A stretch of DNA of 11,120 nt from Bacteroidota bacterium. Lineage in GTDB: Bacteria; Bacteroidota; Bacteroidia; Chitinophagales; Chitinophagaceae. A program made the translations under genes and the position numbers. Below, piece by piece: positions 6,401-11,120 of the stretch. Position 1 is the first letter of the stretch. Each line of letters starts with the position of its first letter. The stretch spans positions 1 through 11,120 of the forward strand of contig CANHJA010000061.1 in NCBI GenBank assembly GCA_947460795.1, written 5' to 3'. The notes under the pieces are model-generated. The model ran no database searches, was not told the DNA's origin, and saw only the letters and a program-made list of their open reading frames with translations.

Positions 6401-7741
6401 ATGAATCAAAATATACAAGAAATAATAAAACCATTAGGGATTCAATCGTTGAATAAAATGCAAGAAGATGTGTTGGCATCGTATCCTAATTTTGACGAAT
6501 TGGTTATTTTATCGAATACAGGAAGCGGAAAAACATTGGCATTTTTATTGCCATTATTACTTCATTTCGACAAAGAAAATACACATACACAAGCAATGAT
6601 TATTGTGCCAAGCAGAGAATTGGCATTACAAATAGATGAGGTGTTTCGTAAATTCAACTCGGGTTATAAAGTAACCCTTTGTTATGGTGGACACAAACGG
6701 GAAATTGAAGAACAAAATTTATTGCAAGAGCCAACATTAATTATTGGTACTGCAGGTCGAATTGCCGATCATATTCGCAGAAAAAACATTAATTTCTTTT
6801 CTATAGAAACGTTAATTTTAGATGAATATGACAAGAATTTAGAATTGGGTTTTACCGAAGAAATAAGTTTCATTGTGAACTCTTTAAAGAGTGTACGCAA
6901 AAAAATATTGTCCTCAGCAACCATAGCCAAGGAAATACCTAACTTTATCAAAATCAGCAATCCACACATCATCAACCATTTGGTATCTGCTGATGATATT
7001 GCATTTCAAAAAGTAGAAGTCAAAACATTGCATACGAAAGAAAAAGATAAGATCAATGATTTAACTTCTTTGTTGTGTTTTATAGGTCATAAACCTACAA
7101 TTGTTTTTTGTAATCACAGAGATGCGGTAGAACGAGTTGCAAAACTATTATATGAAAAAGGCATTCAAGTTTCCTATTACCATGGAGGTATGGAGCAAAG
7201 GGAGCGTGAAAGTGAGTTATTTGCTTTTAAAAATGGCACAAGCAATTTGCTAATCACTACAGATTTAGCTTCTCGTGGATTAGATATCAAAGGAATTCGA
7301 TACATTATTCACTATCATTTACCTGCCACGGAGGATGTTTATACGCATCGAAACGGACGAACAGCTCGCATGGATGATTTTGGAACGGTAGTTATTTTAT
7401 TATCTCCAGAAGAAAATTTGCCTACTTATATTACTGAAGAAATTGAAGAAATTAAGTTTGCAGAAAATTTACCGTTGCCAACCAAAACAGAATGGAGCAC
7501 GCTGCATGTGTCTTTAGGTAAAAAAGACAAAGTCAATAAAATAGACATTGTTGGATTTTTTGGTCAACGAGCCAAATTAAAATCTGATGATATTGGATTG
7601 ATTGAAGTGAAAGATTTTTATGCTTTTGTAGCCATTCGAAAAAATAAAGTGAGCGATGTATTGAGATTGATTAAAGATGAAAAACTAAAAAATAAAAAAG
7701 TAAAGATCGGCAATGCCACTGCAATGGTTAGAAATATTTAA
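6401..7741 (+). CDS. DbpA-like DEAD-box RNA helicase with DEYD motif
   Basis: A 446-residue superfamily 2 RNA helicase, probably acting in large-subunit ribosome assembly. Visible motifs: a Q-motif (GIQSLNKMQ, 13-21), motif I NTGSGKT (39-45), PSRELA (70-75), GG (96-97), GTAGR (116-120), motif II DEYD (141-144), SAT (172-174), TIVFCN (233-238), YHGGMEQ (260-266), TTDLASRGLDI (286-296) and motif VI HRNGRTAR (316-323). The C-terminal part (about 375-444) resembles the RNA-binding domain of DbpA, which binds hairpin 92 of 23S rRNA; IDIVGFFGQRAKLKSDDIG and KKVKIGNATAMVR are visible. Motif II has Tyr for the usual Ala; the catalytic Asp-Glu and last Asp are kept, so activity is expected. Several core motifs are also shifted (PSREL for PTREL, GTAGR for TPGR). 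The ATG at 6401 lies just ahead of the Q-motif; no Shine-Dalgarno sequence is visible. Specificity for 23S rRNA is inferred. Confidence 0.95.
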   Translation: MNQNIQEIIKPLGIQSLNKMQEDVLASYPNFDELVILSNTGSGKTLAFLLPLLLHFDKENTHTQAMIIVPSRELALQIDEVFRKFNSGYKVTLCYGGHKREIEEQNLLQEPTLIIGTAGRIADHIRRKNINFFSIETLILDEYDKNLELGFTEEISFIVNSLKSVRKKILSSATIAKEIPNFIKISNPHIINHLVSADDIAFQKVEVKTLHTKEKDKINDLTSLLCFIGHKPTIVFCNHRDAVERVAKLLYEKGIQVSYYHGGMEQRERESELFAFKNGTSNLLITTDLASRGLDIKGIRYIIHYHLPATEDVYTHRNGRTARMDDFGTVVILLSPEENLPTYITEEIEEIKFAENLPLPTKTEWSTLHVSLGKKDKVNKIDIVGFFGQRAKLKSDDIGLIEVKDFYAFVAIRKNKVSDVLRLIKDEKLKNKKVKIGNATAMVRNI

Positions 7742-7855
7742 TTTCAATTCGAGAAAGAATTCATATATCTGTTGATATTCATTATTTTTTCTATTTTAAC
7801 TATAGTGTGCTGTTATTTTACCTATCTAAATTATTTGCTTTTTAATATCATAACC

Positions 7856-7890
7856 AACACCTAGAATACCCTATTTCTAGGTGTTTTTTT
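7856..7890 (+). terminator. Strong rho-independent terminator after the helicase gene
   Basis: An 11-bp perfect stem, AACACCTAGAA (7856-7866) with TTCTAGGTGTT (7875-7885), has an 8-nt loop and runs into seven T's (7884-7890) on the plus strand. It is 115 nt after the helicase stop. There is no matching A-run on the left, so it is directional. It separates the helicase from the membrane protein gene at 7980. Confidence 0.88.
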
Positions 7891-7928
7891 ACTTATATAA
7901 TTTTTAACATTTTTTATTTTCAAAATAA

Positions 7929-7960
7929 TTTTGATGGTAAACTTAGATTCATTTACTTTG
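7929..7960 (+). promoter_or_regulatory. Promoter of the small membrane protein gene, with overlapping dyad
   Basis: TTTTG (7929-7933) is followed after 19 nt by TTACTTTG (7953-7960), a five-of-six match to TAnnTTTG, so both elements and the spacing fit a Bacteroidota promoter. The predicted start near 7965 leaves about 15 nt of leader before the ATG at 7980. The -7 element forms the left arm of a perfect dyad reaching to 7972. Confidence 0.55.
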
Positions 7961-7972
7961 TATTTCAAAGTA
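7954..7972. repeat. Dyad TACTTTG-N5-CAAAGTA over the -7 element
   Basis: Seven-base arms at 7954-7960 and 7966-7972 are perfectly complementary with a 5-nt spacer. The left arm is the -7 element and the right arm covers the predicted transcription start, the usual place for a repressor operator. It could also fold as a hairpin at the extreme 5' end of the mRNA. Confidence 0.4.
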
Positions 7973-7979
7973 CTTTTAT

Positions 7980-8447
7980 ATGAATATTTTTAAAATTTGG
8001 ATTAAGGCACAGCTGTACAATTTTATACTCGCTTTTATGATTTTCATTTCTTATATATTATATGAAGAGATGCTAAAAAAAAATCCTTTTCAATGTATCG
8101 ATAGTTCGATGCAATTCGATAGTATGATTTTTATAATCTATACAATTATATCCTTTATAGGAGGACTCCCTTTAATTCTATTTTTTAAATTCATTACATT
8201 TATAACAGAAAAATCAACTCAGAATAATCAAGCGAAACAGTTGATTGAAATAATTACATATCCTTTGAGCACTTCCTTATATATAATATTGCTGTCTATA
8301 TTATTTAAGGAATTTGAAAATCTGGATTCCACAGAAAAGATATATATTATTTCTCCTGCAGCCATCAGCACATTCATCAGTGTATTTGTGAATCAATATC
8401 AAGATAAAAAAAAGAAAGAAAATGAAATCAATGATCTTACAAGCTAG
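7980..8447 (+). CDS. Hypothetical four-helix membrane protein
   Basis: A 155-residue protein I do not recognise. Four hydrophobic segments are visible at about residues 12-28, 48-75, 89-109 and 120-138, with a lysine-rich C-terminal tail (DKKKKEN at 142-148) that is probably cytoplasmic. There is a GGLP turn at 61-64 within the second segment. There is no signal peptidase site, lipobox or enzyme motif. The start at 7980 is supported by a promoter 20 nt upstream and by the fact that the first helix begins soon after. It is isolated: a strong terminator precedes it and a convergent gene (iaaA) follows 51 nt past its TAG stop. Codons are more AT-rich than those of pepT or iaaA. The separate promoter and dyad suggest individually regulated expression. 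Possible roles include a small accessory or immunity-type membrane protein, but nothing in the sequence decides this. Confidence 0.7.
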   Translation: MNIFKIWIKAQLYNFILAFMIFISYILYEEMLKKNPFQCIDSSMQFDSMIFIIYTIISFIGGLPLILFFKFITFITEKSTQNNQAKQLIEIITYPLSTSLYIILLSILFKEFENLDSTEKIYIISPAAISTFISVFVNQYQDKKKKENEINDLTS

Positions 8448-8498
8448 GTTTTTATTCATTCATCTTGCCAGCAGAATTGATTCCCCAAAAAACTACAC

Positions 8499-9449
8499 CT
8501 ACTTATAAATCCCAACCAAATTTACGCCTTCATTGTTTTTAGTACCACGATACATCCCTTCTGAATTGTAGGATAGCTCAACATTTCCATGAGCATCCAC
8601 AGCGATCAATCCTCCTTCACCACCTAATTTTACCAATTTATTTTTTACGACTTCATCGCATGCTTGTTGTAAAGTAAACCCTTTATATTCCATCAAACAA
8701 GAAACATCATAAGCAACCACAGCACGTAGAAAAAATTCGCCATGTCCGGTGCAACTAACGGCACAAGTTTTATTATTGGCATAGGTGCCCGAACCAGGAA
8801 TTGGGGTATCGCCTACTCTACCAAATCGTTTATTGGTCATGCCGCCTGTAGAAGTAGCTGCTGCTAAGTTGCCTTGCAAATCCAATGCAACAGCGCCAAC
8901 CGTTCCAAACTTTTTTTCCTCATGCGCAAAACCTTTTTGTTGAGATTGAGCATGATCTAATTGAAAGTCATCGGTCTCTTTTATTTCTTGCCATTGGTCA
9001 TATCTAAATTGATTGTAAAAATATTCGTTGGGTATATTTTCATAGCCTCTACTCAAAGCAAATTCTTTTGCACCTTCGCCACTTAACAATACATGTCCAG
9101 AATATTGCATCACATCACGAGCAACCAAAATGGGGTTTTTGATATTTTGAATGCCCGCCACAGCGCCCGCTTCTAACGTATCTCCTTTCATGATAGAGGC
9201 ATCCATTTCATGAATGCCTTTGTTGGTAAATACAGACCCTTTTCCTGCATTAAACAATTCATTATTTTCTAACGATTTTACGGCCTCACAAACTGCATCT
9301 AATGAAGATCCATTTTGTTTCAACACTTCATAACCTGCATCTAACGCATTTTGCAAACCCTGTTTGTAGTTCGCTTCTAATTCGGGTGTTAACATCGATT
9401 GTAAAATCGTTCCTGCACCTCCGTGTATGGCAATGGTAAATTTAGACAT
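8499..9449 (-). CDS. iaaA: Isoaspartyl peptidase / L-asparaginase (plant-type, Ntn hydrolase)
   Basis: A 316-residue precursor of the T2 family, which cleaves itself into alpha and beta chains and hydrolyses isoaspartyl dipeptides and, more weakly, L-asparagine. The self-cleavage site is Gly182-Thr183 in KKFGTVGAVALD; Thr183 becomes the N-terminal nucleophile of the beta chain (Thr179 in E. coli IaaA). Other family marks are IHGGAGT at 8-14, the SLDAV segment at 49-53, NAGKGSVF at 67-74, MDASIM at 82-87, ATSTGGMTNKRFGRVGDTPIPGSGTYA just after the nucleophile, and CTGHGE with the closing SEGMYRG. No signal peptide is present, unlike some glycosylasparaginases of Bacteroidota, so it is cytoplasmic, where it would recycle damaged isoaspartyl peptides. 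It lies 76 nt downstream of purC on the same strand with no terminator visible between them, so read-through is possible. The ATG at 9449 fits the family start. No clear terminator is seen in the 51-nt convergent gap. Confidence 0.95.
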   Translation of the reverse strand: MSKFTIAIHGGAGTILQSMLTPELEANYKQGLQNALDAGYEVLKQNGSSLDAVCEAVKSLENNELFNAGKGSVFTNKGIHEMDASIMKGDTLEAGAVAGIQNIKNPILVARDVMQYSGHVLLSGEGAKEFALSRGYENIPNEYFYNQFRYDQWQEIKETDDFQLDHAQSQQKGFAHEEKKFGTVGAVALDLQGNLAAATSTGGMTNKRFGRVGDTPIPGSGTYANNKTCAVSCTGHGEFFLRAVVAYDVSCLMEYKGFTLQQACDEVVKNKLVKLGGEGGLIAVDAHGNVELSYNSEGMYRGTKNNEGVNLVGIYK

Positions 9450-9457
9450 GTAATTTT

Positions 9458-9478
9458 GAGATTAGAGATTTGAGAAAT
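9458..9478. repeat. Heptamer tandem array C (GAGAWWW)
   Basis: Three consecutive 7-bp units start at 9458, 9465 and 9472; each begins GAGA and ends with three A/T bases. The array begins 9 nt upstream of the iaaA start codon, in the purC-iaaA gap. The sequence is unrelated to arrays A, B and D but has the same period. Confidence 0.5.
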
Positions 9479-9525
9479 AGTAAGTTGAATGTTATTATAA
9501 AAATTAAATGGTTGATAGCGATTAC

Positions 9526-10458
9526 CTAATGGTCTCCGATCTCATGACTATTCTCTAATATTGTATTCACAATTTCCTCAATCGAATTTTCATCAACATC
9601 CTTTTTTTCAAATTTTTCATTGGTTATTTTTTCAAACAATTCAATGTAACGAGCCGAAACCATTTCAACAAATTCTGGGGTCATTTCAGGCACTTGTTGT
9701 CCTTCTTTGCCCATAAAATTATTTTCTATCAACCATTCTCTCACAAATTCTTTTGAAAGTTGTTTTTGTGGTTCGCCTTTTGCTTGTCGATCTTCGTAAC
9801 CTTCTGCATAAAAATAACGGGAACTATCAGGAGTATGAATTTCATCTATTAAATAAATGGTATCGCCAATTTTCCCAAATTCATATTTTGTATCTACTAA
9901 AATCAATCCTCTTTCTGCTGCGATCTCTTTCCCGCGTTGAAATAATTGCTGCGTAATTTTTTCCAATTGCTCATAATCTTCTTTCGAAACAACACCTCTT
10001 GAAATAATTTCCTCTTTCGATATATCTTCATCGTGGCCTTCCATTGCTTTGGTAGACGGCGTAATAATCGGTGTTGGGAAAAAGTCATTCTCTTTCATCC
10101 CTTCTGGCAAAGCCACACCACACAATTCCCTCAAACCCGATTTATAGGTTCTCCAAGCATGCCCTGTTAAATTGCCCCGAATCACCATTTCTACAGCAAA
10201 CGGTTTGCACAACAAGCCTATTGAAATATTTGGCAAAGGCGACTCAATCAACCAATTGGGCACAATATCTTGGGTTGCATGCAACATTTTAACTGCAATT
10301 TGGTTCAGCACCTGTCCTTTGTAAGGAATGGGTTTAGGCAAAATCACATCAAAAGCCGAAATTCGATTGCTAGCAACCATCACCACTTGTTTATCTGCAA
10401 TGGTATAAACATCTCTTACTTTTCCTTGATAAAAATTTGTTTGATTCTTGAATGTCAT
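9526..10458 (-). CDS. purC: Phosphoribosylaminoimidazole-succinocarboxamide synthase (SAICAR synthase)
   Basis: A 310-residue PurC, which joins CAIR and aspartate with ATP to form SAICAR in de novo purine synthesis; cytoplasmic. Signatures in order: YQGKVRDVY at residues 10-18 (nucleotide-binding strand), SNRISAFDVILPKPIPYKGQ at about 30-49, VIRGNLTGHAW at 92-102, TPSTKAMEGHDE at 133-144, LVDTKYEFGK near 185, and LIDEIHTPDSSRYF after it, which holds the metal/ATP-contacting acidic residues. It is longer than the roughly 240-residue enzyme of E. coli and closer to the yeast-like length, with an extended C-terminal part; such long forms are usual in Bacteroidota. The ATG at 10458 leaves only nine residues before the first conserved block, so a later start is impossible. 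An exact -7 box ends 4 nt upstream of the ATG. No other pur genes lie in the window. iaaA follows on the same strand. Confidence 0.97.
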   Translation of the reverse strand: MTFKNQTNFYQGKVRDVYTIADKQVVMVASNRISAFDVILPKPIPYKGQVLNQIAVKMLHATQDIVPNWLIESPLPNISIGLLCKPFAVEMVIRGNLTGHAWRTYKSGLRELCGVALPEGMKENDFFPTPIITPSTKAMEGHDEDISKEEIISRGVVSKEDYEQLEKITQQLFQRGKEIAAERGLILVDTKYEFGKIGDTIYLIDEIHTPDSSRYFYAEGYEDRQAKGEPQKQLSKEFVREWLIENNFMGKEGQQVPEMTPEFVEMVSARYIELFEKITNEKFEKKDVDENSIEEIVNTILENSHEIGDH

Positions 10459-10462
10459 GCTG

Positions 10463-10470
10463 CAAATATA
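10463..10470 (-). promoter_or_regulatory. -7 promoter element of purC, 4 nt before the ATG
   Basis: TATATTTG on the minus strand is an exact match to TAnnTTTG and is followed by CAGC and then the purC ATG. The predicted transcription start falls at or next to the start codon, implying a leaderless or nearly leaderless message. The -33 position falls in heptamer array D and has no TTG. Confidence 0.5.
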
Positions 10471-10475
10471 ATGAG

Positions 10476-10503
10476 AGATGTCGGATGGTAGATGACGGAT
10501 GGC
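10476..10503. repeat. Heptamer tandem array D (RGATGNY)
   Basis: Four perfect-register 7-bp units start at 10476, 10483, 10490 and 10497. The first base alternates A, G, A, G, so there is also a 14-bp period. It shares the 12-mer AGATGACGGATG with array B, 4.2 kb away. It occupies the region just upstream of the purC -7 element. Confidence 0.65.
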
Positions 10504-10540
10504 AGACTTTTATTTTTTTGAGGTCGAAGTCTTTTTCATT

Positions 10541-10615
10541 GTGCATCTTTTGTGGCAAAGCTTGCCCTGACATTTATAGTCAGGGACACCATTCAAGCAA
10601 TGAATAGGGTGCATC
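10541..10615. repeat. Hairpin cluster bounded by GTGCATC direct repeats
   Basis: Identical GTGCATC repeats lie at 10541-10547 and 10609-10615. Between them are three consecutive inverted repeats: GGCAA-N3-TTGCC (10554-10566), CCCTGAC-N7-GTCAGGG (10565-10585) and CATT-N5-AATG (10590-10602). The middle one is the most convincing, with a GC-rich 7-bp stem in an AT-rich genome. No T-tract follows the stems, so a simple terminator is unlikely. It may be a structured RNA, a binding site or the remnant of a small insertion. Confidence 0.4.
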
Positions 10616-10733
10616 ATTTTATTACTATCGATTGGTCTCTCCAAACGAAATGTGAGATACTAACCTGTAGAAAAAATAGGGGAACTAATTTAAACGATCC
10701 CAAGCAGGCTATTTTATTCCAATAAACATCCAA

Positions 10734-10769
10734 TAAAAAAAGGCTGTCTCTTTAATTGAAACAGCCTTT
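10734..10769 (-). terminator. Strong rho-independent terminator of the sorting-domain gene
   Basis: On the minus strand GGCTGTTTC pairs with GAGACAGCC (one G-U pair) around a 7-nt A/T loop, and the stem runs into seven T's; AAA and TTT extend the pairing outwards. It starts 24 nt after the stop codon of the gene at 10794 and should end that transcript before purC. Confidence 0.88.
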
Positions 10770-10793
10770 CATTCTATCTTTAAGAATTCATCT

Positions 10794-11120
10794 TTATTCT
10801 TTAATAAATTTCATTTTGTATGAATTTGTTCCATTATTTAGTTGAATAAAGTATAGCCCAGGTGCCAAGTCTTTAACATTTAATGTAGATTTTTTGTTGC
10901 GAATGGTCATTGTTTTTACCACTTGACTATTTAATGAATAAACCGACATTTTTGTTTCAATATTATTAAAATTAGGCAGTTCGATTGTCAACACATCATT
11001 TGCAGGATTTGGATAAATGAAGATTGATTCGTTGGCATTAATTTCATTTATTCCATTGGGTTGATACAATGTATTGATGGTTTCGTTGGTAATGATTGGA
11101 GGATTAAAATCAAAATAAAT
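10794..11120 (-). CDS. Secreted protein with C-terminal T9SS type A sorting domain (partial, 3' end)
   Basis: The last 108 codons of a gene whose start lies beyond the right edge; the frame stays open to 11120. The visible part carries the type A Por secretion sorting domain: IYPNPANDVLTIELPN (the YPNPAND core), then a beta-sandwich with MSVYSLNSQVVKTM, the LAPGLYFIQL block and the final KMKFIKE. The domain directs a protein exported by Sec through the type IX secretion system, and it is removed and often replaced by lipid attachment at the cell surface. The short linker before it (PPIITNETINTLYQPNGINEINANES) gives no clue to the passenger function. A TTG codon at 11067-11069 is internal Leu, not a start. 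A terminator follows 24 nt after the stop. The domain fits the presence of gldH in the window. Confidence 0.93.
   Translation of the reverse strand: MYFDFNPPIITNETINTLYQPNGINEINANESIFIYPNPANDVLTIELPNFNNIETKMSVYSLNSQVVKTMTIRNKKSTLNVKDLAPGLYFIQLNNGTNSYKMKFIKE

Larger units (their letters stand above)
10459..10793. other. 335-nt gap between purC and the sorting-domain gene
   Basis: From left to right it holds the purC -7 element, heptamer array D, a hairpin cluster between two GTGCATC repeats (10541-10615), about 120 nt in which nothing was recognised (10616-10733), and the terminator of the next gene. No gene on either strand is credible. No known riboswitch for purine genes was recognised, and the position of the purC promoter leaves no room for one. 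Confidence 0.55.

Noticed and set aside
8448..8498. Bidirectional terminator in the convergent gap between the membrane protein gene and iaaA
   Set aside because: Only short T and A runs are present; no stem of useful length could be drawn.
4991..10503. Heptamer arrays as a CRISPR array or its remnants
   Set aside because: Units are 7 bp with no spacers and no cas genes nearby; they are simple tandem repeats.
10391..10573. Open frame on the minus strand across the purC start and array D
   Set aside because: It is out of frame with purC, runs through repeats and hairpins, and encodes nothing recognisable.
10541..10615. Classical IS element or tRNA gene in the hairpin cluster
   Set aside because: Far too short, no transposase, and no cloverleaf or anticodon arm can be drawn.
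10471..10733. Purine riboswitch or long regulatory leader for purC
   Set aside because: No conserved riboswitch core was recognised, and the exact -7 element next to the ATG places transcription start after this region.

Overview
The window reads as chromosomal core sequence from an AT-rich member of the phylum Bacteroidota, most likely Flavobacteriia or a close relative. Three things support this: a gliding-motility lipoprotein of the GldH type, a C-terminal type IX secretion (Por) sorting domain at the right edge, and promoter-like sites that fit the Bacteroidota pattern (TTG, 19 nt, TAnnTTTG) rather than the sigma-70 pattern. Starts lack clear Shine-Dalgarno sequences, as is usual in the phylum. 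The genus cannot be told from the sequence.

Layout, left to right. Minus strand 53-3825 holds four genes transcribed leftwards: yicC (endoribonuclease), gldH (motility lipoprotein), lptB (LPS-export ATPase) and a GH3-family acyl-adenylating enzyme. The first three are tightly packed (8 and 30 nt gaps) and look like one operon. The GH3 gene has its own well-formed promoter in the 129-nt gap. A 418-nt very AT-rich gap (3826-4243) without a credible gene carries terminator-like hairpins. A MarC-family membrane protein (minus, 4244-4831) follows, then a divergent junction with pepT (plus, 5054-6295), a DbpA-like DEAD-box helicase (plus, 6401-7741), a strong terminator, and an unrecognised four-helix membrane protein (plus, 7980-8447) with its own promoter and an overlapping dyad. 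Convergent to it are purC (9526-10458) and then iaaA (8499-9449), both on the minus strand. The right end has a 335-nt gap with a hairpin cluster and a strong terminator, then the 3' end of a secreted protein gene that runs out of the window.

The genes are mostly housekeeping: RNA processing and ribosome assembly (yicC, helicase), outer-membrane construction (lptB), motility and secretion (gldH, sorting-domain protein), peptide and isopeptide breakdown (pepT, iaaA) and purine synthesis (purC). No phage, IS element, CRISPR array, tRNA or rRNA was recognised, and no new multi-gene system is evident.

The least explained signals are non-coding. Four short, degenerate tandem arrays with a strict 7-bp period lie upstream of pepT, the helicase, iaaA and purC. 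Two of them share one sequence family, and two sit where a -33 promoter element would be expected. purC and the MarC gene each have an exact TAnnTTTG match ending only 4 nt before the start codon, which predicts leaderless or nearly leaderless mRNAs.
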